A stretch of 64,000 nucleotides of DNA from Bacillus sp. (in: firmicutes) (lineage in GTDB: Bacteria; Bacillota; Bacilli; Bacillales; Bacillaceae_J): NCBI GenBank assembly GCA_012842745.1, contig DUSF01000037.1:291191-355190 (forward strand). The letters are read 5' to 3'. The notes beneath the pieces were generated by a model, which was given only the letters and a program-made list of their open reading frames with translations, ran no database searches and was not told the origin of the DNA. The position numbers and the translations under genes are program-made. This document shows positions 44,001 to 51,346 of this stretch, one piece after another (the first letter of the stretch is position 1; every line of letters starts with the position of its first letter).

Positions 44001-44723
44001 CGGCACATCTGTCTGCTCCCCCCAAATTTGAGGTGAAGCAGCAGGTAGGTCAGCATACCAATCATAAAAGCTAATAAGCGGGGCACCGATTAAATTTAAG
44101 AATCGTGCTCCAGATGCATAGCTAACCATTGACATTGCCGGAATCGGCGAAAATCCAAAGATTCGATCTGGTCCATATTCTTTAAGCGTATAAATAATTT
44201 GCGAAGCAATCATTGTATTGATTTCATCCCATGCAGCCCGTACAAATCCACCTTTCCCACGAGCAGACTTATATGCTTTCTTTACATCAGGATTTTCAGA
44301 AATGACCCTCCATGCTTCAACAGGATCGCCTGTTTTTTGTAGGGCTTCCTTCCATATTTTAAGTAATGCACTTCTTACATAGGGAAAGCGCACTCTTAAT
44401 GGGCTGTAGGTATACCATGAGAAGGTGGCCCCACGCGGACATCCCCTTGGCTCGTATTCGGGCATATTCGGCCCTGTTGTCGGATAATCTGTCTGCTGTG
44501 TTTCCCACGTGATAATGCCATCCTTCACATGGACCTTCCAGCTACAAGAACCTGTACAATTAACACCATGTGTAGTACGCACAACTTTATCATGCTGCCA
44601 CCGTCTTCGATAATATTTTTCCGACTCACGATCTGCATGTGACAGTGTACTATGATTCGTTATATCTGTCGTCTTACCAAAAAACGTCATTTTTTTTAGT
44701 AATGGAGGAATTTTTTTCTTCAT
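41040..44723 (-). CDS. narG: Respiratory nitrate reductase alpha subunit
   Basis: 1227 residues from the ATG at 44723 (AAAGGAG upstream), matching the known length of B. subtilis NarG. The N-terminal 4Fe-4S motif has the NarG His-x3-Cys form (THGVNCTGSCSWKVHV near 50-65). A molybdopterin-oxidoreductase body follows with YNSSYIIAWGSNIPQTRTPD near 260. It reduces nitrate to nitrite on the cytoplasmic face. First gene of narGHJI. An FNR site lies upstream at 44885-44900. Confidence 0.97.
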   Translation of the reverse strand: MKKKIPPLLKKMTFFGKTTDITNHSTLSHADRESEKYYRRRWQHDKVVRTTHGVNCTGSCSWKVHVKDGIITWETQQTDYPTTGPNMPEYEPRGCPRGATFSWYTYSPLRVRFPYVRSALLKIWKEALQKTGDPVEAWRVISENPDVKKAYKSARGKGGFVRAAWDEINTMIASQIIYTLKEYGPDRIFGFSPIPAMSMVSYASGARFLNLIGAPLISFYDWYADLPAASPQIWGEQTDVPESSDWYNSSYIIAWGSNIPQTRTPDAHFYTEARYNGTKVVAVSPDYAIFVKFADNWLAVNPGTDAALAMAMTHVVLKEFYVDNETRYFQDYVKQFTDLPFLVKLKKRGENYVADRFLRASDLGMNSNKAEWKTIVFDKNSNQFAAPHGSIGHRWSEGGNWNLHLKDTDNQLGDLDPVLTMLGMEDQSVIVQFPYFSQDERYILERGVPVKAIEQNGETIYVTTVLDLMLAQAGVHRGSLPGDYPKDYDDPKPFTPAWQEGITNVDRKVAAQIAREFSQNAIDSKGRSMIIMGSGINHWFHSDVIYRSIINLVLLTGCQGVNGGGWAHYVGQEKCRPLEGWQTIAMARDWGGPPRLQNGTSFFYFVTEQWRYDEQKTQNLISPLVDKPRYNHMGDYNVMAARLGWLPSYPQFNKNSYKLYEESQATNNDEAVTYVVNQVKNGKMKFAIEEPSNPVNFPKTMFIWRANLIGSSAKGHEYFLRHLLGTHSYILGSQEETEMPVEIEAPKEAAEGKLDLLVTLDFRMSGSALYSDIVLPAATWYEKYDVSSTDMHPFIHPFNPAITSPWESRSDWDIFKKLAKTFQELAKKHFPNPVKDIVATALLHDSPDETSQALGLIPDWKKNGGEPIPGENFPRIHVVERDLTKVYEKFISLGTNVRESIGAKGLAWNAKEEYDELKDILGVSKSKEYHDCPDLSFDRHAAEAILTLSSTTNGSLAMKAWDALEKKTGQKLKDLAEERAEEHMSFDEITAQPRKVISSPVFSGTETGNRRYNPFTTNVERLIPFRTLTGRQHFYLDHEMMLEFGEELPTFKAPLRKAAFYSKDGRPESKGKEIELRYLTPHFKWSFHSTYADTLHMLTLFRGGPHVWMNREDAESVGISDNDWLEMFNRNGVVAARAVVTHRLPRGMAIMYHVQDRLINVPGTTITNDRGGTFNSPTRIYVKPTQMIGGYAQLSYGFNYYGPTGTQRDEKVIIRKLERDEVDWLED

Positions 44724-44884
44724 CGCCTTACTCCTTTCTAACATTTGTGCATACATTTCTGTGCACGAATGAATGCTAAAAATAATATTGTCGCCACCTA
44801 TACTTGGCAATTTTTAGACAATACTCATAGTGTTTCCAACTGGACGAATTTATACATATAAAAGAAGTTATTTTTATTTGAAAA

Positions 44885-44900
44885 AGTGACATGACTCACT
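44885..44900. promoter_or_regulatory. FNR binding site in the divergent narG/CGCGG promoter region
   Basis: AGTGACATGACTCACT contains GTGA-N6-TCAC, the core of the Bacillus FNR palindrome TGTGA-N6-TCACA. For the plus strand the centre (44892.5) is 41.5 bp from a start near 44934, with a well-placed -10 (TAAAAT, 44922-44927): a class II arrangement. On the minus strand a -10-like TATATG lies at 44855-44860 for narG. Confidence 0.8.
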
Positions 44901-44921
44901 TAATGCTAGTAGAAATTCCGC

Positions 44922-44927
44922 TAAAAT
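44922..44927 (+). promoter_or_regulatory. -10 element of the CGCGG gene promoter
   Basis: TAAAAT, five of six matches to TATAAT, placed as expected for an FNR-activated class II promoter whose site is centred at -41.5. Confidence 0.55.
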
Positions 44928-44953
44928 AAAAAAATGTACAAGGAGTGAAAATC

Positions 44954-45223
44954 ATGGAAATGATGAATAAAGACTGGTCGATGGATTTAGAGCATCATGA
45001 ATATGAAACGAATGTGGACCTTATTATTGAAGATGGAATAAAAGCAGTTGAACAAACTGCCCCGGGCTATTCTGTAAATTTAGTTACTTCGAATAACTTT
45101 GGGGACCCTGAGGAATATCTTACTCCACTTTTAAAAGAGGTCTTTGGTGATACAATAAAAACAAAATTTATCGACCAATGTGGCTGTGGGGGGTACGTAT
45201 TAAGAGTATGGAAACTGAAATAA
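44954..45223 (+). CDS. CGCGG-motif small protein, candidate modified peptide precursor
   Basis: 89 residues from the ATG at 44954 (AAGGAG 8 nt upstream). The N-terminal 70 residues look like a leader-type acidic domain, and the C-terminus carries FIDQCGCGGYVLRVWKLK with two Cys and three Gly. I recall NCBI describing a family as CGCGG putative radical-SAM-modified RiPP protein; I have not checked it here. No radical SAM enzyme is in the window. Controlled by the FNR site above and divergent from narG. The next ORF overlaps its end by 16 bp. Confidence 0.6.
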   Translation: MEMMNKDWSMDLEHHEYETNVDLIIEDGIKAVEQTAPGYSVNLVTSNNFGDPEEYLTPLLKEVFGDTIKTKFIDQCGCGGYVLRVWKLK

Positions 45224-45489
45224 ATACAATCAAAACTAGTTTAAGTGAGTACAAAAATCGTCAAGCCATCTTAAATTATTATGAGGATGAGGAATTAGTA
45301 CAAAGAGATGGGCTCGATTTCGAAACCATTCATGTAACTGGCAGTGAGATACAATTTTTAGTTGGGGATAGAATAAAAGAAACGATTAATTTATCGCAAT
45401 ATAAAACGTTTGAACGCTCCACTGAATTTTTCAAAAACTATTACGAACTGAAAAATGGAGCAAATATTTTGCGAATTTATTTTCCGTAA
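45208..45489 (+). CDS. Hypothetical protein coupled to the CGCGG gene
   Basis: 93 residues from the ATG at 45208, inside the end of the CGCGG gene (another frame), suggesting translational coupling. Acidic and helical, no membrane segment (IKTSLSEYKNRQAILNYYED). The C-terminus ends NGANILRIYFP. No family recognised. A hairpin follows. It belongs to the same FNR-controlled transcript. Confidence 0.5.
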   Translation: METEINTIKTSLSEYKNRQAILNYYEDEELVQRDGLDFETIHVTGSEIQFLVGDRIKETINLSQYKTFERSTEFFKNYYELKNGANILRIYFP

Positions 45490-45493
45490 AAAT

Positions 45494-45527
45494 GTAGGAA
45501 GCAAGGAGCGTATCCCGCTTCCTACAT
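45494..45527. terminator. Hairpin between the CGCGG operon and the His-rich membrane gene
   Basis: TGTAGGAAGC (45494-45503) pairs with GCTTCCTACA (45518-45527). The tail is A-rich on plus; on minus it ends TTTT. It overlaps the end of the minus-strand gene. Confidence 0.7.
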
Positions 45528-46004
45528 AAAAACATGAACTAAAAAGAAAAATAGAAAAACAAACGCCATTCTTAAATGAAACATTCTTCTAAAACCTGAC
45601 GCCTTTTTCCTCCGTAGCCAGCCACTATATAAATGAACAGTCAAAACTGCCAATGTAAACAAACCCGTTACTTTTTTAATATCACTTAGTGCAATTGGAT
45701 GAAAAGAAATCATGATACCCGCATGAATCAATATCAACGCTACTGCAGTAATCGCAATTGGAACGTGGAATTTCATCATCTTCCGGGAAAAAAGCGCTAA
45801 TGTCTTTTTAACACCTTTCACCTTACTCTTCCGAATAATTAAAAAGATAAAATACATATTGATATTGATTAGAAATAAAATCACAGCGATGACTGCAAAG
45901 GTTTGTCCAGCAACAATAATGGGTGATGAATATTCACGATGCCAAAAGCTCCAAAAAATAACTAGTAAAATAAAAGCTGCATTACTAATTAACCATCCTT
46001 TCAT
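45522..46004 (-). CDS. His-rich four- to five-helix membrane protein, possible b-type cytochrome
   Basis: 160 residues from the ATG at 46004 (AAGGGGGA upstream). Hydrophobic segments at about 7-27, 33-55, 77-97, 108-126 and 140-160. Histidines recur at membrane faces: KFHVPIAITAVALILIHAG, VLTVHLYSGW, FHLRMAFVFLFFFLVHVF. The spacing suits one or two heme b groups, as in ferric-reductase or cytochrome b561-like proteins. It is unassigned. It lies between DUF2249/qNor and the nar operon, suggesting a respiratory role. Confidence 0.6.
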   Translation of the reverse strand: MKGWLISNAAFILLVIFWSFWHREYSSPIIVAGQTFAVIAVILFLININMYFIFLIIRKSKVKGVKKTLALFSRKMMKFHVPIAITAVALILIHAGIMISFHPIALSDIKKVTGLFTLAVLTVHLYSGWLRRKKASGFRRMFHLRMAFVFLFFFLVHVFM

Positions 46005-46046
46005 AAAATCAATCCCCCTTATCTTCAAGACATTATAACAGAGAAA

Positions 46047-46072
46047 AGGCTGACACATAATGATGTCAGCCT
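46047..46072 (-). terminator. Terminator after the DUF2249 gene
   Basis: AGGCTGACA (46047-46055) pairs with TGTCAGCCT (46064-46072); on minus it ends in CCTTTTC. Confidence 0.75.
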
Positions 46073-46082
46073 CCTTTTATTA

Positions 46083-46316
46083 TTATTTTTTACCAATTGC
46101 CACGCGCCATACATCAGGACCTTCTTCAAGGTATTCCCAAGTAAATTGATCTGGTCTTTCCATCATAAATTGGTATTGTAATGGACGAGGGTCATGATCA
46201 TTTGTTAATTCCATAAATTCACCTGAATTCAAACTATCAAAAGTTTTGAAAATTACAGGATGCTTTTCTCTTGGCGGATAATCAGGTGCATTTACTTTTG
46301 CTGCAAATTGTGTCAT
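46083..46316 (-). CDS. DUF2249 domain protein
   Basis: 77 residues. The DUF2249 signature HDPRPLQYQFMMERPDQFTW near 41-60 and the end GPDVWRVAIGKK are present. DUF2249 proteins are common beside nitric-oxide-handling and hemerythrin genes, with unknown chemistry. GGAGGAG-type site upstream. Lies 108 bp downstream of the qNor gene on the same strand. Confidence 0.85.
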   Translation of the reverse strand: MTQFAAKVNAPDYPPREKHPVIFKTFDSLNSGEFMELTNDHDPRPLQYQFMMERPDQFTWEYLEEGPDVWRVAIGKK

Positions 46317-46424
46317 TGTTGCTCCTCCTTTAGTAAATATATGGAAAGTTTAATTAATCATCTGGATATTACTAGTTTGTCATTATTTTGCACATTTTCA
46401 GAAAAAATATCCAACTAAATTTGA

Positions 46425-48788
46425 TTAATCTTCAGTAACTGCTAAATCTTTAACTGGTAATGCTTCCCCGTCTTGATGTGTCGGTTTACGTAAGTTAAAG
46501 ACAGCTTTTACAGCGACATACATAATTAACACAACTCCAATTAAGAAAATTGTATCTGGAATGGCACGAATTGTAATTAAATTCACAATTGTCTCCTGTT
46601 GTAAAAACTCTGGTGAACGTGAAACCCAGTAGCCTTTCATAAATGCTTCTTTTAATTGTAACCAACCAATAGGAAGTAGTGAAATGGCAATCATACCAGC
46701 TAGGCCGATATTCATTAACCAGCAAGAAACTTTAATAATCTTGTCGTTCCATTTCTCTGGTTTTACGATATTTCTCAATGAGAATACTAGAACAGCAACT
46801 GCAAAGAATCCATAAACACCCATCATCGATCCATGACCGTGTGCTGGTGTTAACCATTGTCCATGTTCAAAGTAGCTTACTGCTGGTAAGTTAATTAAAA
46901 ATCCTAATACCCCTGCACCAACTAAGTTCCAAATACCTACTGAAATTAAGAACCAGAATGTTGACTTGTACGGGAAGTCAATGCCACCATCTTTGACAAT
47001 TTTGTAATGTTCATATGCTTCTAAAATTAATAGTGTTAATGGAATTACTTCTAATGCTGAGAAAACAGCACCTAATGCAATCCAAACTTCAGCTGATCCA
47101 TTATAGTAGAAATGGTGACCAATACCGATAACACCACTGCCAAGTAATAATGTAATTTGGAAATACAAAGCTTTTACAGTTGAACTTTTCGTTACTAAAC
47201 CAAGTTGTACTAATAAGAAACCAATTACGACAACCGCAAATACTTCAAAAATACCTTCTACCCATAAATGGATAATCCACCAACGCCAGTAATCAGCCAT
47301 TGTAAAATGTGTATCTGGATTAATCAATAAAGCGAATACATAGAATGCTGGCACTGCAATTGCAGAGTAGAATAGTAAGTGAATTAAACCACCCTTATCA
47401 GTTTCGCGCTTTAAGCCAGCTTTAACACCTCTAAAGACAAGGAATAACCAAATACCCATTCCTGCGATTAAAACAAGCTGCCAAATACGGCCAAGTTCGA
47501 TATATTCCCAACCATTATGTCCTAATAGGAACCAAAGGTTACCCAATTTACCATTTGCACCCAACCATTCACCTATCATAGATCCAAATACTAGAACAAC
47601 TAATGCCCAGAATAAAACGTCTACTAATAAGCCTTGTTTCTTCGGCTCATGTCCACCAACTAATGGAGCAATGTATAAGCCCATTCCAAGCCATGCTGTT
47701 GCAATCCAGAATATTGCTAATTGTAAGTGATATCCTTTTGTAATTGAGAAAGGTAAAACATCGTGAATCCATTTAATTCCAAAGAAACTATCTGGCTCAA
47801 TATAATAGTGAGCAAGTAGCGCACCAAACATGGACTGGACAAAGAATAAAATTGCAACAACCGCAAAGTATTTACCAGTTTTTAATTGCGAAATTGTTAC
47901 TGGCTGCTTCCGTAAATCAATCTGTGGAAACTTGCCATCTCCATATGCGGGATGCATATCTAAATGATAACGATAGAATACGAATAAAATGATACCAATA
48001 AACAAAATTAATAAGGTTACACTAACACCAGACCACCATACTGCAGATAGTCCCATTGTATTACCGGCATCTTCATAATAAGGCCAGTTATTTGTATACG
48101 TAATTTCATCGCCTTGACGTAAAGTACTTGATAACCAAGCTGTCCAGAAGAAGAAGTCAGAGATTTGTGTAATTTGGTCTCCTTCTGCTACATATGCACG
48201 ATTAGTTGCTGGCATATGCTCTTCTTTAATTAAACCTGGTTGTATACCCCAATTATCACCATTAGTAAATACATTTTGATAATAAGCACGAACTTGTTCA
48301 AGACCATATACTTGTGCATCTGTTAATGGTAATGTATCTGTTCCCGCATCATAACGATTTTCACGCATTTCTTTAATTACACGATCTTTGATAATTGCTT
48401 GTTCATCTGAACTCAATTCTTTATATGGAGTACCATATTCCTCTTCCGCTTTAAAATCTTGCATTCCTTCAGTATATACTCTTAAAGCCTCGGCAGTATA
48501 ATCTGGTCCCATATATGATCCATGACCTAATACAGTACCATAATCCATTAAGCCATACTTTTGGAATACAGCCTGACCGCCCATGATTGATTCCTTCGTA
48601 AGCAGCACATCACCGTTAGCATTTGTTACCGCTACAGGTCTAGGAGCATTCCCTTTAAAAATTCCATAACCACCTACTAATAAAATCGTAAAGCTAATTA
48701 GTAATGTGAAAACTAAAATAGATTTCAAAAGAGCATTCTTTGACGTAGGTTTGGAAGCCCCATACGTATCAATCTTCTTTACTCCCAT
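46425..48788 (-). CDS. norB: Quinol-dependent nitric oxide reductase (qNor)
   Basis: 787 residues from the ATG at 48788 (TTGGAG 8 nt upstream). An N-terminal extracytoplasmic extension (about 50-230) that replaces NorC is followed by 14 helices. Heme and non-heme iron ligands appear in WIHDVLPFSITKGYHLQLAIFW-type blocks near 350, WIIHLWVEGIFEVFAVVVIG near 507-526 and GIGHHFYYNGSAEV near 560. It reduces two NO to N2O with quinol electrons at the membrane. No NorC gene is needed. Confidence 0.93.
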   Translation of the reverse strand: MGVKKIDTYGASKPTSKNALLKSILVFTLLISFTILLVGGYGIFKGNAPRPVAVTNANGDVLLTKESIMGGQAVFQKYGLMDYGTVLGHGSYMGPDYTAEALRVYTEGMQDFKAEEEYGTPYKELSSDEQAIIKDRVIKEMRENRYDAGTDTLPLTDAQVYGLEQVRAYYQNVFTNGDNWGIQPGLIKEEHMPATNRAYVAEGDQITQISDFFFWTAWLSSTLRQGDEITYTNNWPYYEDAGNTMGLSAVWWSGVSVTLLILFIGIILFVFYRYHLDMHPAYGDGKFPQIDLRKQPVTISQLKTGKYFAVVAILFFVQSMFGALLAHYYIEPDSFFGIKWIHDVLPFSITKGYHLQLAIFWIATAWLGMGLYIAPLVGGHEPKKQGLLVDVLFWALVVLVFGSMIGEWLGANGKLGNLWFLLGHNGWEYIELGRIWQLVLIAGMGIWLFLVFRGVKAGLKRETDKGGLIHLLFYSAIAVPAFYVFALLINPDTHFTMADYWRWWIIHLWVEGIFEVFAVVVIGFLLVQLGLVTKSSTVKALYFQITLLLGSGVIGIGHHFYYNGSAEVWIALGAVFSALEVIPLTLLILEAYEHYKIVKDGGIDFPYKSTFWFLISVGIWNLVGAGVLGFLINLPAVSYFEHGQWLTPAHGHGSMMGVYGFFAVAVLVFSLRNIVKPEKWNDKIIKVSCWLMNIGLAGMIAISLLPIGWLQLKEAFMKGYWVSRSPEFLQQETIVNLITIRAIPDTIFLIGVVLIMYVAVKAVFNLRKPTHQDGEALPVKDLAVTED

Positions 48789-48867
48789 TCTTTTCACTCC
48801 AATTTTTACTTATTCATACGGCGCGCCTTACACATCTCAAATGATAGCACTTCTCAAATTCTTCATA

Positions 48868-48906
48868 TGTGATTTAAAACACCTGTAGGGTGTGTTTTTA
48901 ATCACT
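48868..48906. promoter_or_regulatory. FNR-like dyad upstream of qNor
   Basis: Two sites TGTGATTTAAAACACC (48868-48883) and TGTGTTTTTAATCACT (48891-48906) each fit TGTGA-N6-TCACA partly (about 8 of 10). Together they make a near-perfect 37-bp dyad GTGATT..CACC/GGTG..AATCAC. They lie about 80-118 bp before the qNor ATG. Confidence 0.5.
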
Positions 48907-48950
48907 ATATACATAGTAAAAACCATAATGATTTTCCTGAGATAATTATT

Positions 48951-48966
48951 TGAATTTCGAAATTCA
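48951..48966. promoter_or_regulatory. Perfect 16-bp palindrome upstream of the formate dehydrogenase gene
   Basis: TGAATTTCGAAATTCA is a perfect palindrome 64 bp before the ATG at 49030, and lies between the qNor and formate dehydrogenase promoters. No known regulator is assigned. Confidence 0.4.
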
Positions 48967-49029
48967 TCTCCAAGATTAGTGTCAAATCTGGTAATATAGA
49001 ATAAAGTTTATAGAATAGGAGAGGGAACA

Positions 49030-51090
49030 ATGGAGGCAGTGAAACAAGTTCGCACCATTTGCGGCTATTGCGGAACAGGATGCGGTCTTATCCTCGAAGT
49101 GGAGGATAACAAAATAGTCAAAGTTCGCGGTGATAAGGATGCTCCTGTAAATAAAGGACAAACATGTGTAAAGGGTGCTTTTGCATACAAATATGTACAT
49201 GCTAATGAAAGGTTGAAAACGCCGCTAATCAAAAAAGCGGGTCAGTTTGTAGAAGCAACATGGGAGGAAGCGCTGAATTTTATCGCTGAAAAACTGACAA
49301 CTATTAAAAATCAATTTGGGCCAAATGCAATTTCAATGTTTGCTTGTGCTAGGACGACAAATGAATCGAATTACATTACCCAAAAATTTATGAGAGCAGC
49401 TATTGGCAGTAATAATATCGATGGCTGCAACCGTACTTGACACGCTCCAAGCGTTGCCGGTCTGGCAACTGTATTTGGTGATGGTTCACCAACGAGTACG
49501 CTCGAAGATTTTGATGAAACAGATGTATTGTTACTGATGGGCTCTAATACAACTGAAGCCCACCCTATTATTTCAAACCGAATGAAAAAAGCGGCTAAAA
49601 ACGGCTTGAAAATTATTGTCATTGACCCACGAAAAATTGATATGGTCAAAGTCGCCGAACGACACCTGCAAATCAATGTAGGCAGTGATATCGCCCTAAT
49701 GAATGCGATGATTCATGTCATTTTAAAAGAAAAGCTCTATGATGAAGACTATATTAGTAGAGCGACACTTGATCTTGATAAATTACAAAAGCAGGTAGAA
49801 ATTTACACACCACAATATGCGGCTGAAATTACTGGGCTTACAGCTGACGAAATTATCGAAACAGCTAAAATTTACGCGACAGCATCGAATGCAATGATCG
49901 CCTATACTCTAGGTATTACCGAGCATCATTGTGGCGTCAATAATGTATTTGACATCGCCAATTTAGCCCTTTTAACTGGTCATATTGGTAAAAAAGGGAA
50001 TGGCATTATGCCCTTGCGTGGGCAAAATAACGTCCAAGGGGCGGGTGACATGGGATGCTTGCCAAATCAACTACCAGGGGCGTTTCCAATAACAAATGAT
50101 GAATATCGAGGACGTTTTGAGTCCGCTTGGAATGTAACACTTAATGCAAAAGTAGGCGATACCCAAACTCGAACATTTGAACGAATGGAAAATGGTGAAG
50201 TCAAGGCATTATATGTCATTGGCGAAAATCCATTAATGGCTGATGTTCATATGTCACATACGAAAAAGCTTTTAACAAGCTTAGACTTGCTAGTTGTTCA
50301 AGATATTTTTCTAACTGAAACAGCTGAGCTTGCGGATGTCGTCCTCCCCGCTCGTTCATGGGGCGAAGTTGATGGCACATACACGAATACTGATCGTCGT
50401 ATTCAACGAGTGCGCATAGCTGTAGAGGCACATCCAAATGTGAAGGAAGATTGGCAAATTCTTTGTGAGCTATCAACTTTAATGGGTTATGAAATGAGCT
50501 ATGAAACTAGTGAGCAAATTTGGGACGAACTACGGAGATTAGCCCATGAAAAATATGGTGGTATGTCTTACGAACGTTTGGATAAGGAGTATTCACTTCA
50601 CTACCCTTGCCCATCAGAGGATCATCCAGGTACGTTCACTTTACACGGTCACTTACATGATGAGAATGCAGAAACAATAAGAAAAGCACCGTTTATTCCG
50701 GTTAATTATACAGCACCGATTGAACTGCCTGATGAAGAATATCCTTTTACATTAACAACAGGAAGGCGCTATGAATCATACAATACACATACACAAACAC
50801 GTTATTATCCTGATAATGTAAAAATTAAACAAACAGAAGAAACGGTAGATATCCATCCGGATGATGCCCGTTCACTTGGGATTAACGATGGCGATATTGT
50901 CGAAGTCTCATCAAGACGAGGCTCTTTAACAGTAAAAGCAAAGGTTACTGAGCAAGTAATGCCAGGCCTAGTATTTATGAGCTTCCATTGGAGTGATGTA
51001 CCAACAAATATCCTAACCATTAATGAATTTGATCCTATTTCTGGTACAGCAGAATTTAAAGCATGTGCCGTGAACATTAAACCCATTTAA
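49030..51090 (+). CDS. Selenocysteine-containing molybdopterin formate dehydrogenase (in-frame UGA at 49438)
   Basis: 686 residues if the UGA at 49438-49440 (codon 137) is read as selenocysteine; the flanking frames are continuous. N-terminal 4Fe-4S motif CGYCGTGCGL and GQTCVKG. The UGA follows NIDGCNRT and precedes HAPSVAGLATVFGDG, aligned exactly with the Sec-His-x-Pro-Ser-Val-Ala-Gly site of E. coli FdhF. Further cofactor motifs: LLLMGSNTTEAHPII, VIDPRKI, GQNNVQGAGDMGCLPNQLPG, ELADVVLPARSWGEVDGTYT. No subunit genes are adjacent. AGGAGAGGG upstream of ATG. It oxidises formate to CO2; the electron acceptor is unclear. Confidence 0.9.
49438..49469 (+). promoter_or_regulatory. SECIS-like hairpin at the selenocysteine UGA
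   Basis: Downstream of the UGA, GTTGCC (49453-49458) pairs with GGCAAC (49464-49469) around a GGTCT loop (49459-49463). From memory of the E. coli fdhF sequence, the distance from UGA to the GGUCU loop is 18 nt in both. E. coli has a bulged U in the stem that is paired here. Such hairpins are read by SelB in bacteria. Confidence 0.88.
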
Positions 51091-51101
51091 CAGTTTAAAA
51101 G

Positions 51102-51145
51102 AAAATAAGAACCGATGAATGTAAAATTCAACCGGTTCTTATTTT
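51102..51145 (+). terminator. Terminator after the formate dehydrogenase gene
   Basis: AAAATAAGAACCG (51102-51114) pairs with CGGTTCTTATTTT (51133-51145); an inner TGAAT/ATTCA stem extends it. Confidence 0.88.
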
Positions 51146-51346
51146 ATGTACAAATATATAAATTCCATCAGCCAATTATAGAAACCTCTTTCTTTCTATT
51201 CTAGAAATTTGTTATTATAATGGAAGTGAAGGAAAGATTACGCAATTTATCGATATTTTATGCCTCTACCAAATTAAATAAGTAGACTCATATAAAATAA
51301 ATACATAAATTTGACGATAATATAGAAGAAAAGAGGAGGAGCAAAT

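Noticed and set aside
45178..45207. GTG/ATG-equivalent start at 45178 for the coupled ORF
   Set aside because: No ribosome site precedes it, and it would overlap the CGCGG gene by 46 bp. The internal ATG at 45208 is more plausible.
49030..49440. Formate dehydrogenase as two genes or a nonsense-mutated pseudogene
   Set aside because: The frame is continuous on both sides, the UGA falls on the catalytic Sec position, and a SECIS-like hairpin with matching spacing follows. No other decay is visible.
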